From Streptomyces coeruleorubidus (GTDB lineage Bacteria > Actinomycetota > Actinomycetes > Streptomycetales > Streptomycetaceae), in the NCBI RefSeq assembly GCF_028885415.1, contig NZ_CP118527.1:6944001-7008000 (forward strand): a stretch of DNA of 64,000 nucleotides. The letters are read 5' to 3'. The position numbers and the translations under genes are program-made. Of the stretch, positions 1 through 10,300 are shown in pieces. A model generated the notes under the pieces. It worked only from the letters and a program-made list of their open reading frames with translations, made no database searches and was not told where the DNA came from. How positions within the stretch are numbered: position 1 is the stretch's first letter; every line of letters starts with the position of its first letter.

Positions 1-239
1 TGAGCGCACTGTCCAAGGCCAAGGGCTTCAAGAGCTCCAAGTCCGGTCTGTACATCTCGATGGCCACGTCGGCCTTCGGCGCCGTCGGCGTCTACAAGCA
101 GATCAAGAAGGCCCGCGGAGACAACGACACGCTGCGGCTGCTCGACGCCGTCGTGACCGGTGCCGCGGTCGTCACCAACCTGGCCATTCTCTACCGCGAG
201 CTGAAGCGGCTGGGCGACGACGACGTCCTGCTGGGCTGA
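1..239 (+). CDS. Small conserved hypothetical protein upstream of gatB (first base of start codon cut off)
   Basis: The frame is open from the window edge and ends in TGA at 237-239. Position 1-2 reads tg followed by an Ala/Ser-Lys-rich start, so the start codon is probably (A/G)TG with its first base just outside the window, giving about 79 residues. The N-terminus is basic (SKAKGFKSSKSG). The middle is moderately hydrophobic (VVTGAAVVTNLAILYREL) and the C-terminus acidic (GDDDVLLG). It sits 15 bp before gatB in the same direction, so co-transcription is likely. I do not recognise a family. From memory Streptomyces genomes carry a small unknown gene just before gatB, which fits, but the role is unknown. 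Confidence 0.75.
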   Translation, partial: SALSKAKGFKSSKSGLYISMATSAFGAVGVYKQIKKARGDNDTLRLLDAVVTGAAVVTNLAILYRELKRLGDDDVLLG

Positions 240-254
240 GAGGGAAGTTTCACC

Positions 255-1769
255 GTGACCACCACGACAGACCTGGTGTCGTACGAGGAAGCACTCGCCT
301 CCTACGACCCCGTCATGGGCCTCGAGGTCCATGTCGAACTCGGCACCAAGACCAAGATGTTCTGCGGCTGTTCGACCGCCCTCGGGCAGGACGCCAACGC
401 GCAGACCTGCCCCGTCTGCCTCGGCCTGCCCGGCGCGCTCCCGGTCGTCAACGCGACCGGCGTCGAGTCCGCGATCAAGATCGGCCTCGCGCTGAACTGC
501 GAGATCGCCGAGTGGTGCCGCTTCGCCCGGAAGAACTACTTCTATCCGGACATGCCGAAGAACTTCCAGACCTCCCAGTACGACGAGCCGATCGCCTTCA
601 ACGGCTACCTCGACGTGCAGCTGGAGGACGGCGAGACCTTCCGCGTGGAGATCGAGCGCGCCCACATGGAGGAGGACACCGGCAAGTCCACCCACGTGGG
701 CGGCGCGACGGGCCGTATCCACGGCGCCTCGCACTCGCTCCTGGACTACAACCGCGCCGGCATCCCGCTCATCGAGATCGTCACCAAGCCGATCGTCGGC
801 GCGGGCGAGCGTGCCCCCGAGGTGGCGAAGGCGTACGTCCGTGAGCTGCGCGAGGTCATCAGGGCGCTCGGCGTCTCCGAGGCCCGTATGGAGATGGGCC
901 AGATGCGCTGCGACGTGAACCTGTCGCTGCGCCCGAACGGCACCGAGAAGTTCGGCACGCGGTCCGAGACGAAGAACGTCAACTCGCTCAGGTCCGTGGA
1001 GCGCGCGGCCCGCTTCGAGATCCAGCGGCACGCGGCCGTGCTGAGCGGCGGCGGGACGATCGTCCAGGAGACCCGGCACTTCCACGAGGACACGGGGTCG
1101 ACGACCTCGGGCCGCGTGAAGGAGGAGGCCGAGGACTACCGGTACTTCCCGGAGCCCGACCTCGTCCCGGTGGCCCCGTCCCGCGAGTGGGTCGAGGAGC
1201 TGCGGGCCGCGCTGCCCGAGCTGCCGCTGGTCCGCCGCAACCGGCTCCGCGAGGAGTGGGGCGTCTCGGCCACCGACATGCAGGCGATCCTCAACGCCGG
1301 TGCGCTGGAGCCCATCGTCGCCACCATCGAGGCCGGGGCCGACGCCGCCTCCGCCCGCAAGTGGTGGATGGGCGAGCTGGCCCGCAGCGCCAACGAGTCG
1401 GGCAAGGCCCTGGACGAGCTGGCGATCACGCCGCAGCAGGTCGCCCGGGTCACCGAGCTGGTCGCGAAGGGTGACCTGAACGACAAGCTGGCCCGTCAGG
1501 TCATCGAAGGCGTCCTCGCGGGCGAAGGCACCCCGGACGAGGTCGTCGACAAGCGCGGTCTGAAGGTCGTCTCCGACGAGGGCGCGCTCACCGCCGCCGT
1601 CGACGAGGCCATCGCCGGCAACCCGGCCATCGCGGACAAGATCCGCGGCGGCAAGGTGGCCGCGGCCGGCGCGCTGGTCGGCGCGGTCATGAAGGCGACC
1701 AGGGGCCAGGCCGACGCGGCCCGCGTCAAGGAACTGATCCTTCAGAAGCTGGGCGTCAGCGAGGGCTGA
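255..1769 (+). CDS. gatB: Aspartyl/glutamyl-tRNA(Asn/Gln) amidotransferase subunit B
   Basis: GatB is the tRNA-binding kinase subunit of the GatCAB amidotransferase, which converts Glu-tRNA(Gln) and Asp-tRNA(Asn) to the correct amidated forms. The 504-residue protein opens with the family signature [21 protein letters not shown]. The zinc-binding cysteines are visible (CGCS and [12 protein letters not shown]), as are the [15 protein letters not shown] and [13 protein letters not shown] motifs and the C-terminal YqeY-like tail (about residues 350-500). The start is GTG at 255, with agggaag seven bases before it. Length is normal for the family. gatC and gatA should lie just left of the window. 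A strong hairpin follows the stop, so this gene ends its transcription unit. Confidence 0.97.
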   Translation: MTTTTDLVSYEEALASYDPVMGLEVHVELGTKTKMFCGCSTALGQDANAQTCPVCLGLPGALPVVNATGVESAIKIGLALNCEIAEWCRFARKNYFYPDMPKNFQTSQYDEPIAFNGYLDVQLEDGETFRVEIERAHMEEDTGKSTHVGGATGRIHGASHSLLDYNRAGIPLIEIVTKPIVGAGERAPEVAKAYVRELREVIRALGVSEARMEMGQMRCDVNLSLRPNGTEKFGTRSETKNVNSLRSVERAARFEIQRHAAVLSGGGTIVQETRHFHEDTGSTTSGRVKEEAEDYRYFPEPDLVPVAPSREWVEELRAALPELPLVRRNRLREEWGVSATDMQAILNAGALEPIVATIEAGADAASARKWWMGELARSANESGKALDELAITPQQVARVTELVAKGDLNDKLARQVIEGVLAGEGTPDEVVDKRGLKVVSDEGALTAAVDEAIAGNPAIADKIRGGKVAAAGALVGAVMKATRGQADAARVKELILQKLGVSEG

Positions 1770-1788
1770 GCCCGTCCGCGGACCCGGC

Positions 1789-1826
1789 AGAGGGGGGATG
1801 CGCCGAACCCGGTGCATCCCCCCTCT
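1789..1826. terminator. Bidirectional terminator between gatB and the convergent methyltransferase
   Basis: A perfect 13-bp inverted repeat, 1789-1801 (agaggggggatgc) against 1814-1826 (gcatcccccctct), encloses a 12-base loop. It lies between two convergent stop codons (1769 and 1834). There is no long T-run, which is common for Streptomyces terminators. Confidence 0.8.
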
Positions 1827-1833
1827 CAGTCAT

Positions 1834-2637
1834 CTACGGGCGACGCCCCACGACCCGGACGAAGCCCAGCGTGCGGCCCTGGTCGAGGCGCAGCATCTCG
1901 GCGCACTGTCCGGCCATCCGGACGTGCCACTCGTCCGTGTGCTCCTCGGCCACGACCTCGCACCAGCGCAGCCAGTCGCGCCAGCCGTCGTCCAGCCAGT
2001 CGGCCGTCTCGACCTCCACGGTCCCGCTGCGGGTCCACTGGCGCCGCCACCAGGCGACCGAGTGGAAGCACCAGAAATCCGGCTCCCAGTACGGCTTGAG
2101 GTGCTCCGGCGGCTCGACGCCGTCGATCTCCTCGCGCAGCGCCGGTACGACGACCCCGATCCGCCCGCCCGGCTTCAGCAGCCGGGTCAGCCTGGGCAGA
2201 TACAGGTCGTCGGTGCCGAAGTACTGGTACGCGTCGATGGAGACGATCGCGTCGAAGCCGCCGTCGCCGAACGGCAGGTCGTGCGCCTCGGCGAACACGG
2301 GCAGGACACGGTCCGCGACGCCGGCCTCGGCGATCCGGGCCGCGTTCCCGCCGGGCTTGACCCACAGGTCGGCGGCGGTGACCTGGAGGTCGTACTCCCT
2401 GGCGAGGAAGACGGACGTCATGGCGCGGCCGCAGCCCAGGTCGAGCACGCGTGAGCCGGGGCTCAGGGTGTCGAGCCCCAGGGCCGGGGCCAGCCACTCC
2501 AGCAGCCACAGCGCGTGCGGGCCCATCTGGTTCTCGATGGTCCAGCGGGCGTCGTAGCGGTTGCTGCGCGGGTAGCGGGGGTGGCTGACGCGGTCAGTGA
2601 GGGGGTCGTTCGAGGTGCGGGAAGTGATGTCCGACAT
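1834..2637 (-). CDS. Class I SAM-dependent methyltransferase
   Basis: The 267-residue protein has the SAM-binding glycine motif I, VLDLGCGRAMTSVFLA (about residues 65-80). An acidic residue follows in the next strand (VTAADLWVKPGG) and a motif II-like stretch FDAIVSIDAYQYFG. This is the core of UbiE/Cyclopropane-synthase type methyltransferases. The substrate cannot be told. The start ATG at 2637 is upstream of the conserved fold and the N-terminus (HPRYPRSNRYDARWTIENQMGPHALWLLEWL) resembles standalone bacterial methyltransferases annotated as class I SAM enzymes. It is a single gene, convergent with gatB and divergent from the next membrane protein gene. Confidence 0.85.
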   Translation of the reverse strand: MSDITSRTSNDPLTDRVSHPRYPRSNRYDARWTIENQMGPHALWLLEWLAPALGLDTLSPGSRVLDLGCGRAMTSVFLAREYDLQVTAADLWVKPGGNAARIAEAGVADRVLPVFAEAHDLPFGDGGFDAIVSIDAYQYFGTDDLYLPRLTRLLKPGGRIGVVVPALREEIDGVEPPEHLKPYWEPDFWCFHSVAWWRRQWTRSGTVEVETADWLDDGWRDWLRWCEVVAEEHTDEWHVRMAGQCAEMLRLDQGRTLGFVRVVGRRP

Positions 2638-2827
2638 CGGTGAACGGGCTCCTTGAGTCCTTGAGGAAAAAGGGGGATGCGTCGGAGCTCGGCCGGACCG
2701 TCAAACAATGCACCTGCTTCGGGTGGGCGGCGGGGTGCCGCGGGCGTACCTCGGACCAGCGGACGCTAACAGCCGGCCCGTCGGCCCCGCACTCGGTTTT
2801 CCCGCCCGACGCGCTACCGTCTCGGCC

Positions 2828-3247
2828 ATGAGTGGACGCGCTGATTCCGACACCGATCCTGAGATAACGGACCCGGAGGCAGCCGCCGCGCAGGACACCG
2901 AGCCGGATGCCGCGCCGGACGAGCCGGATGCCGTACCGGACGAGCCGGATGCCGTACCGGACGAGGCGGACGACGAGCCGGACGACGCCGACGATCCGGC
3001 GGAGGGCGCGCGGCGGGCCCGCTGGACGGCCGCCGGCACCGGCGCCGTCCTGGCCCTCGCGGGGCTGGCCGCGGCACTGCTCCGCCTCACCCGCTCCGCA
3101 CCGGCGCTCGTCCCGGCGGCGTACGCCGGCGGAGCGGCCGTCTGCGCGGGCGCCGCCGTGCTGGGCTCCCGGGGACGCACGCGGCGGGCGCTGTGGCTGC
3201 TGATCGCGGGCGCGATGGTGATGGCGCTGGGGGACCAGTTCGACTGA
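2828..3247 (+). CDS. Small membrane protein with acidic repeat-rich N-terminus
   Basis: I start this 139-residue protein at ATG 2828 rather than at the upstream in-frame ATG 2708, because the upstream part is not family-like. Residues 1-60 are very acidic (DEPDAVP-type repeats) and probably disordered. They are followed by two hydrophobic helices (WTAAGTGAVLALAGLAAALL and ALVPAAYAGGAAVCAGAAVL) and a third short one near the C-terminus (ALWLLIAGAMVMAL). It is probably an inner membrane protein with a cytosolic acidic tail. No function is recognised. Confidence 0.7.
   Translation: MSGRADSDTDPEITDPEAAAAQDTEPDAAPDEPDAVPDEPDAVPDEADDEPDDADDPAEGARRARWTAAGTGAVLALAGLAAALLRLTRSAPALVPAAYAGGAAVCAGAAVLGSRGRTRRALWLLIAGAMVMALGDQFD
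2900..2962 (+). repeat. Three 21-bp in-frame tandem repeats encoding EPDA(A/V)PD
   Basis: Units at 2900-2920, 2921-2941 and 2942-2962 share gagccggatgccgnnccggac. The second and third copies are identical. A degenerate fourth unit follows. Because 21 is a multiple of three, copy number changes would keep the reading frame of the acidic tail. Confidence 0.85.
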
Positions 3248-3440
3248 GGGCGACAGAGTTCACCTGGTTGTCTTGTGAGCTGTCTCTCCCTGTTGTGAAT
3301 AAGGCCACGAAAGCGACAAATGATCTCGTGTGCCTGTAAGAGTGGCTTCGCATTGCTCATGCGTTCTTTGCGGGCTGTTCAGTTCATGGACGACTGCTCC
3401 CGGTCAAAGATCCACAAAAGTCACCCTGGGAGCACGTTTC

Positions 3441-5687
3441 GTGGCAGCCCTCGCACGCTGGTGTGTCCGACGCCGTCTGGTCACCGTTCTGCTCTGGCTC
3501 CTCGCCTTCGCGGGGGTCGCCGCGGGCGCCGCGGTCGCCGGCTCCGCGTACTCGAACGACTACCAGGTCCCCGGCACCGAGTCGGGCCGCGCCAGCCAGC
3601 TGCTGCACGAGGACTTCCCGCAGCTCGGCGGCGACAGCGACACCGTCGTGTGGCACACGACGTCCGGCAGCGTCCGCGCCGCCGACGTCGAACAGACGAT
3701 GACCCGTGCCCTGCAACGCGTCGAGAACCTGCCCGGCGTGGCCTCCGTGACCAGCCCCTACGACGGGCCGGGGGCGGGACGCGTCAGCGCGGACGGCCGT
3801 ACGGCGTACGCCACGGTCACCTTCGACGACCAGGCGCAGGACATCAACCGGTCCGAGGCGCAGGCCGTCGTCGACACCGCGAAGAGCGCTCAGACCGACG
3901 GGCTCCAGGTGGAGCTGGGCGGCAGCGCCGTCGCGCTCACCGAGTCCTCCGGGGGACACCTCGCCGAGGTCATCGGCGTGGTCGTCGCCGCGGTCGTGCT
4001 GTTCCTCGCCTTCGGCTCGCTCGCCGCGTCCCTGCTGCCCATCGCCACCGCCCTGGTCGGCGTCGGCACCGCCTACGCCGGGATCGTGCTGCTCGGGCAC
4101 GTCATGACCGTCGCCGACTTCGCCCCCATGCTCGGCATGCTGATCGGGCTCGGCGTCGGCATCGACTACGCGCTGTTCGTCGTGACGAGACACCGGCGCG
4201 GGCTGAAACGCGGGCTGTCCGTGACCGAGGCTGCCACCAACGCCGTCGCGACCACGGGACGGGCGGTCGTCTTCGCGGGTGCCACCGTTTGCATCGCCCT
4301 GCTGGGCATGCTGATCCTGCGGCTGAGCTTCCTCAACGGCGTCGCCATAGCCGCCAGCCTGACCGTGATCCTCACCGTCGCGGCCTCCGTGACCCTGCTG
4401 CCCGCCCTGCTGTCCCTCATCGGCATGCGGGCGCTCAGCCGCCGCGAGCGCCGCCGCCTGGCGGAGCACGGGCCCGAACCCGAGCTGCCCACGGGCTTCG
4501 CCGCCCGCTGGTCGGCGTTCGTGGAGCGCCACCCCAAGGTGCTCGGGGCGGTCGCGCTGGTGGTCATGGCCGTCCTCGCGCTGCCCACGTTCTCCCTGCA
4601 CCTGGGCACCTCCGACCAGGGCAACGACCCCAAGACGTCCACCACCCGCCAGGCCTACGACCTCCTCGCCGACGGCTTCGGCCCCGGCGTCAACGGCCCG
4701 CTCACCCTCGTCACGAAGGTCGACGGAGCCGACGACAAGCTCGCCCTGGACAACCTCGACGGCACGCTCCGGGCCACCGAGGGCGTCGCCTCGGTGACGC
4801 CGGTGACGTTCGGCTCCGGCGGCCACAGCGCGTACCTGACCGTCGTACCGGAGTCCTCGCCGCAGTCGAAGCAGACCAGCGACCTCGTCGACCGGCTGCG
4901 CGAGAAGGTGCTGCCCCGTGCCGAGGCGGGCACCTCGCTCGACACGCAGGTCGGCGGCATGACGGCCGGCTACGACGACTTCGCCGACGTCATCGTCTCC
5001 AAGCTGCCCGTCTTCATCGGGGTCGTGATCGGCCTGGGCTGTCTGCTGCTCCTGCTCGCCTTCCGGTCGATCGGCATCCCGCTGAAGGCCGCCGCGATGA
5101 ACGTCGCCGCCGTGGCCTCCGCTTTCGGAGTGGTCGTCGCGATGTTCCAGTGGGGCTGGGGCAGCGAACTGCTCGGCCTCGGCAGCGCGGGGCCCATAGA
5201 GCCCTTCCTGCCCGTGATCATGGTGTCGGTGCTCTTCGGCCTGTCCATGGACTACCAGGTCTTCCTGGTGAGCCGGATGTACGAGGAGTGGCTGGAGACC
5301 GGCGACAACCGGCGTGCCGTCCGGATCGGCCTCGCCGAGACCAGCCGGGTGATCAACTCGGCGGCCGTCATCATGATCTCCGTCTTCCTCGCCTTCGTCC
5401 TCAGCGGCGACCGCGTGATCGCCATGTTCGGCATCGCCCTGGCCGCCGCCGTCGCCCTGGACGCCTTCGTCCTGCGCACGCTCCTCGTCCCCGCCCTGAT
5501 GCACCTGCTCGGCGGCGCCAACTGGTGGCTGCCCCGCCGGCTGGACAAGTGCCTGCCGCGGATCAGCATCGAACCGCCCGAGGCCCGGGCCGCCCATGAG
5601 AGGCTGGCCGCCGCGACGGACGCCGAGGTGGCGGACGTCCTGGCGGAGGAGGAGCGGCAGCGGGATGTACGCGATATCCCTGGGTGA
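3441..5687 (+). CDS. MMPL/RND family membrane transporter
   Basis: The chosen start is GTG 3441, which has gggag eight bases upstream and gives MAALARWCVRRRLVTVLLWLL, a basic end followed by the first membrane helix. The resulting 748-residue protein has two halves, each with a large extracytoplasmic loop followed by five or so helices, as in MmpL/ActII-3 exporters. The proton-relay aspartate-tyrosine pairs are visible as GIDYALFVVTRHR and SMDYQVFLVSRMYEEW. It probably exports a lipid or small molecule by proton motive force; the substrate is unknown. The 3' end overlaps the following acetyltransferase gene by 23 bp, which suggests translational coupling. Confidence 0.9.
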   Translation: MAALARWCVRRRLVTVLLWLLAFAGVAAGAAVAGSAYSNDYQVPGTESGRASQLLHEDFPQLGGDSDTVVWHTTSGSVRAADVEQTMTRALQRVENLPGVASVTSPYDGPGAGRVSADGRTAYATVTFDDQAQDINRSEAQAVVDTAKSAQTDGLQVELGGSAVALTESSGGHLAEVIGVVVAAVVLFLAFGSLAASLLPIATALVGVGTAYAGIVLLGHVMTVADFAPMLGMLIGLGVGIDYALFVVTRHRRGLKRGLSVTEAATNAVATTGRAVVFAGATVCIALLGMLILRLSFLNGVAIAASLTVILTVAASVTLLPALLSLIGMRALSRRERRRLAEHGPEPELPTGFAARWSAFVERHPKVLGAVALVVMAVLALPTFSLHLGTSDQGNDPKTSTTRQAYDLLADGFGPGVNGPLTLVTKVDGADDKLALDNLDGTLRATEGVASVTPVTFGSGGHSAYLTVVPESSPQSKQTSDLVDRLREKVLPRAEAGTSLDTQVGGMTAGYDDFADVIVSKLPVFIGVVIGLGCLLLLLAFRSIGIPLKAAAMNVAAVASAFGVVVAMFQWGWGSELLGLGSAGPIEPFLPVIMVSVLFGLSMDYQVFLVSRMYEEWLETGDNRRAVRIGLAETSRVINSAAVIMISVFLAFVLSGDRVIAMFGIALAAAVALDAFVLRTLLVPALMHLLGGANWWLPRRLDKCLPRISIEPPEARAAHERLAAATDAEVADVLAEEERQRDVRDIPG

Positions 5688-6240
5688 CGACGGCGCCGAA
5701 CTGCGGCCCCTCGAGCCCTGGCACGCGGAGGAGTTCTTCGCGCACCTGGAGCGGGGCAGGGAGTTCATCGGGCGGTTCATCAACTTCGGGTCGCAGGAGA
5801 CGGACGTGGAGTCCGCGCGGGCCATGCTCCAGCGGTACGCCGACATGCGCGCCGCCGACACCCGCTCGCTGCACGGGCTGTGGCTGAACGGCAAGCTCGT
5901 GGGCGGCGTGCTGTTCCTGAACTTCGACGCCGCGAGCGGCAACTGCGAGGTCGGCTGCTGGCTGGAGCCCGCCGGGACCGGGCGTGGTCTGGTCACCCGG
6001 GCGATGCGCGTCCTCATCGACTGGGCGGTCGAGGAGCGCGGCATCCACCGGATCGAGTGGGTCGCCGCCTCGGGCAACCAGCCGAGCCTGAACGTGGCCC
6101 GGCGCCTCGGCATGACCCGCGACGGTGTGCGCCGCGAGGCCCACCCCTATGGTGGCGTACGGCACGATCTCGAAGTCTGGTCGGTGCTGGCGCCCGAGTG
6201 GCGCGCCGCACGCGCGCGTGCCGCTCACGACGATCATTAA
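5665..6240 (+). CDS. GNAT acetyltransferase, RimJ/RimL type
   Basis: Start ATG 5665 lies inside the end of the MMPL gene and is preceded by ggaggagg. The 191-residue protein begins YAISLGDDGAELRPLEPWHAEEFFAHLE, typical of ribosomal-protein-serine acetyltransferases. The acetyl-CoA pocket follows (CWLEPAGTGRGLVTRAMRVLIDWAVEERGIHRIEW), then the ASGNQPSLNVARRLGM motif. It may acetylate a protein N-terminus or a small amine. The overlap with the exporter suggests the two are made together, but the functional link is unproven. Confidence 0.88.
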   Translation: MYAISLGDDGAELRPLEPWHAEEFFAHLERGREFIGRFINFGSQETDVESARAMLQRYADMRAADTRSLHGLWLNGKLVGGVLFLNFDAASGNCEVGCWLEPAGTGRGLVTRAMRVLIDWAVEERGIHRIEWVAASGNQPSLNVARRLGMTRDGVRREAHPYGGVRHDLEVWSVLAPEWRAARARAAHDDH

Positions 6241-6275
6241 GAGACTTCTCAGACAGCGACCCTACGGTGCGAGAC

Positions 6276-6806
6276 ATGGCAACGAACGCAGTGGATGAGA
6301 CCGAGGCCACCGAGGCCACGACCGACGAGAAGGCGGTGGACACCACCAAGTCCGACGAGGTGACCCGGACCGAGGTCCCGGCCGAGACCGCCGAGACCAA
6401 GGAGGAGGGCCCCTCCGGCGTCGGCCAGGGCGCTGCCGCCGTGGTCTCCGCCGCGCTGGGCGTCGTCTCGCTCACCGGCAGCTGGCTCGGCACGGTGGCT
6501 GCCGCACGGCAGAACCTCATCGGTCAGCTGAAGACCGCGCAGAACGCGGACGTGGCCAAGCAGATCCAGGCGGTCTACGGCGACGCCTGGCAGACCACCG
6601 CCCTGTGGGGCGGCCTGTTCGCGCTGACGGCGCTGGTCGTCGGCGTCTTCGTGCTGGCCCGGCCGGCGTTCGGCACCCCCGGCAGGATCCAGGCCCCCTG
6701 GATCAAGTCGGTCGCCTGGGCGGGTGCCGCGCTCGGCGTGATCGGCCTGTTCCTGGCCGTCCTCAAGTACACCGGCATCCTGCTCGGCCTGCCGTCGGCC
6801 GGCTGA
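6276..6806 (+). CDS. Conserved three-helix membrane protein with charged N-terminus
   Basis: ATG 6276 gives a 176-residue protein. Residues 1-50 are Glu/Thr-rich (TEATEATTDEKAVDTTKSDE) and probably disordered. Three hydrophobic segments follow: GAAAVVSAALGVVSLTGSWL, TALWGGLFALTALVVGVFVL and VAWAGAALGVIGLFLAVL. The upstream in-frame extension to 5880 is not used because it lies inside the acetyltransferase gene. Function is unknown. A strong hairpin ends the unit. Confidence 0.75.
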   Translation: MATNAVDETEATEATTDEKAVDTTKSDEVTRTEVPAETAETKEEGPSGVGQGAAAVVSAALGVVSLTGSWLGTVAAARQNLIGQLKTAQNADVAKQIQAVYGDAWQTTALWGGLFALTALVVGVFVLARPAFGTPGRIQAPWIKSVAWAGAALGVIGLFLAVLKYTGILLGLPSAG

Positions 6807-6819
6807 GTCACCGCAGGTC

Positions 6820-6874
6820 CTGAGGGGTCTTAGGGCATCCGTGAGCACCTTACGGAGGCCCTAAGACCCCTCAG
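6820..6874. terminator. Long perfect-stem terminator
   Basis: A 17-bp perfect inverted repeat pairs 6820-6836 (ctgaggggtcttagggc) with 6858-6874. It is extended inside by tccgt/acgga (6838-6842 with 6852-6856). It directly follows the membrane protein stop at 6806 and precedes a small gene at 7006. Confidence 0.85.
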
Positions 6875-7005
6875 CCGTGTCTAAGGCCCCGACCGCCCAC
6901 GAAGATGCGGAACTCTCCCGATGTGGCAGCCCCGCCTGGGAGACGAAGGTGGAGGCATCGCAGAAAGCGAAGCCCAAGCACCCGACCTCTCCCGAAGGAC
7001 ACGCC

Positions 7006-7191
7006 ATGTACGAGTACGAGTTCCAGCAGCTGCGCGCCGCCGACCTCATGCGCCGCGCCGACCACGAGCGCCAGGTCCGCGAGGCCGCCCGGGCCCGCCG
7101 CGCCGCCCGTCGCGAATCCGCCGAGGGCTCCGCCGAGCACGAGAGCCATAGCCGCCGCTTCCGCAGGCCCCGGTCCGCCCGGGCCGCGTGA
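7006..7191 (+). CDS. Small basic protein (MYEYEFQQLRAADL family)
   Basis: ATG 7006 is preceded by gaagga at a good distance and gives a 61-residue protein, MYEYEFQQLRAADLMRRADH followed by an Arg/Glu-rich helical tail. In-frame codons upstream back to 6877 have poorer codon use and no ribosome binding site, so I do not include them. The protein is highly charged and predicted helical; I recall similar small proteins in many Streptomyces but no known function. It ends in GTGA, four bases into the longer reading frame of the regulator gene that follows. Confidence 0.7.
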   Translation: MYEYEFQQLRAADLMRRADHERQVREAARARRAARRESAEGSAEHESHSRRFRRPRSARAA

Positions 7192-7331
7192 ACACGGGGG
7201 CGGGGCCGGCCCGGGCCGTGAGCGTCCGTACGGAAGCGGCTGCCGGTGTGGTGGCCGTGCGTGCGGAAGCGGGCGCCGGTCCCGTGGCCCGCCGCGGCAA
7301 ATCCGGTGCCGTGCTGCCGGACGCGCATGCG

Positions 7332-10300
7332 ATGCTCGGGACCGTGGAGACCAGGTCCGTCAGCCCCGTGTTCGTCGGCCGTGCCGAGGAGTTGGGCACG
7401 CTTCTCGACGCACTCGCACGCTCCCGCGAGGGAGAGCCGCAGGCACTGCTCATCGGCGGGGAGGCCGGAGTCGGCAAGACCCGCCTGGTGGAGGAGTTCG
7501 CCGCCGCCGCCCGTCACCGGGGCGCGGTGGTCGCACTGGGCGGCTGCGTCGAGATCGGCGCCGACGGACTTCCCTTCGCGGCTTTCTCCACCGCACTGCG
7601 CGCCCTGCGCTCCGCACTCCCCGGCGAGCTGGCCGCCGCGGCCGCCGGACAGGAGGAGGAACTGGCCCGGCTGCTGCCCGAGCTGGGCGAGTCGGGTACC
7701 GGGCGGCACGACGAGGACGGCATGGCCCGCCTCTTCGAACTCACCGCACGCCTGCTGGAGCGCGTCACCGCCGAACACACCGTCGTCCTCGCCCTGGAGG
7801 ACCTGCACTGGGCCGACGCCTCCACCCGGCACCTGCTCTCCTACCTCTTCCGAACCCTGCGCACCGGCCGCCTCGTCGTCCTCGCCACCTACCGCGCCGA
7901 CGACATCCACCGCCGCCACCCGCTCAGGCCCCTGCTCGCCGAACTCGACCGGCTCCGCACGATCCGCCGCCTCGAACTCGCCCGCTTCAACCGCGACGAG
8001 GTGTGCCGCCAGGTCGCCGGCATCCTCGCCCAGGACCCCGACCCGGACCAGATCGACGCGATTTTCGAACGCTCCGACGGCAACGCCTTCTTCGTCGAGG
8101 AACTCGCCGCCGCCCACGAGGGCTGCCGCACGGGCCTGCCCGACTCCCTGCGCGACCTGCTGCTCGTCCGGGTGGAAGGACTGCCGGAGACCGCCCAGCA
8201 GGTCGCCCGGATCGTCGCCGAGGGCGGCTCCACCGTCGAGTACCGGCTGCTGGCCGCCGCCGCCCGGCTCGCCGAGGACGACCTCATCGAGGCGTTGCGG
8301 GCCGCGGTGAACGCCAGCATCCTCACCCCCGCGCCCGGCGGCGACGGCTACCGCTTCCGCCACTCCCTGGTCCGCGAGGCCGTCAGCGACGACCTGCTCC
8401 CGGGCGAGCGCTCCCGTCTCAACCGCCGCTACGCCGAAGCCCTGGAGGCCGACCCGACCCTCGTCCCCGCCGACCAGCGCGCGACCCGCCTGGCCAGCTA
8501 CTGGTACCACGCCCACGACGCGGCCAAGGCCCTGCCCGCCGTCCTCGACGCCTCCGTCGAGGCCCGCCGCCGCCACGCCTACGCTGAGCAACTGCGGCTG
8601 CTGGAGCGGGCGATGGAACTGTGGGACTCCGCCCCCGAAGCCGTACGCCGGACCCTGCGCCCCGTCGACTACGCCGAGGTCTACCCGCCCTGCGGCGGCG
8701 ACCCGGAGACCAGCGCGCTGCGCCACCTCGACCTGCTGGCCGAGGCGGCCGTCGCCGGACGGCTCTGCGGGGAGCGCGAGAGCGCCCTGAAGATCACCAA
8801 GAGGGCGCTGCGCCTCCTGGACGAGGAGGACGACCCCCTGCGCGCCGCCTGGTTCTGGATCCAGCGCTCCCGGCTGGTGCAGCGGCTCGCCCGCGGCGAC
8901 GGCTGGAAGGAGATCGCCACCGCGCAGGACCTGGTCCGCGGCCTGCCGCCGTCCGAGGTGCACGCCGAGGTGCTCGCCACGGTCGCCCACTGGTCGATGC
9001 TCCGCCAGCCGGGCCCGGAGGCCCTGACGGCCGCCGAGCGAGCGGTGGAGTACGCGCGCATGGTGGGCGCCGACGACATCGAGTCCAACGCCCGGCTCAC
9101 CCTCGGCGCACTCATGATCGACGCCGGGCAGATCGAGGCCGGGCTGGCCCACATGTACCAGGTCAAGGACGAGGTCGAGGCCCGGGGGCTCGCGGTGGTC
9201 GTGGGCCGCAGCCATGTGAACCTGCCCTCCGCCCTGGAGGGCATCGGGCGCTCCGAGGAGTCCGTGGACGTCCTGCACGAGGGCCTGCGCCTCACCGGCA
9301 GGATGGGCCTGCGGGAGGCCGAGGGCTGGGTCTGGGGCAACCTCGCCGAGTCGCTCATCTCCCTGGGCCGCTGGGACGAGGCGGCCGAGGCGGCCGTCAA
9401 CGCCCAGCGGCGCGGGCAGACGGCCGCGCCGTACGGGTCCGGCGCCAACAGCCTGGCGTTCCTCGCGCTCGCCCGCGGCCGGGTGACCGAGGCGGCTCGC
9501 CATCTCGCCGAGGGCCGCGCCTCCTACGGCCCGCACGACCCCATGCCGCAGCACGACCTCCCGGTCTCCTGCCTCACCATCGCCGTCGCCGTCGCCGAGG
9601 GCCGCCTCCCCGACGCCCGAGCCGAACTGGCCCGCACCCTGGAGTCCGGTTTCCCGCCCGGCACCCAGCGCTATGCCTGGCCGCTGCTGCTCGAAGCCGC
9701 CACGGCCGAGGCCGACGCCCGCGCGCTGCCGACCGCCTGGGACGGCCGTGCGGAGGTCCTGGCGAGCATCTTCGCAGCCGTCAAGTGCCTCACCACGAAC
9801 GCCCCCGTCTGGCTCGCCCACGAGAAGTGGGTCCGCGCCGAACTCCACCGCGCCGAAAGCCGGAGCACCCCGGGCACCTGGTCGGAGGTGGTCACCGCCT
9901 TCGAACCCCTTCAGCGCCCTTACGACCTCGCCCGCGTCCGGTACCGCTTGGCCGAGTCACTGCTGACGGGCGGCGGCGAGGCCGGCGAGCGCGACCGCGC
10001 CACGGAACTGCTGCGCCTCACCCATGCCGTCGCCCGCCATCTCGGGGCCCGGCCGCTCGCCGACGCCGTCACCGCGCTCGCCCGGCGCGCGCGCCTGCCG
10101 CTCACGCCCGCCGCGGAACCGGCCCCCGCCCCCGCGGACCCCGCCGAGGCCCTCGGTCTCACCAGCCGGGAACGGGACGTGCTGCGCCTGGTCGCGGCCG
10201 GACACACCAACCGCCGGATAGCCGAGGAGCTGTTCATCTCCCCGAAGACCGCGAGCGTCCACGTCTCCAACATCCTGGCGAAGCTCGGCGTCTCCGGACG

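Noticed and set aside
3384..6113. Very long minus-strand frame (909 codons) opposite the MMPL exporter
   Set aside because: It is the mirror image of a strong plus-strand gene in GC-rich DNA; its product is rich in Gly/Asp/His/Gln repeats with no domain, and codon use fits the plus-strand gene.
6861..9848. 995-codon minus-strand frame opposite the LAL regulator
   Set aside because: Same shadow effect; the plus strand carries recognisable Walker and LuxR motifs in this interval.
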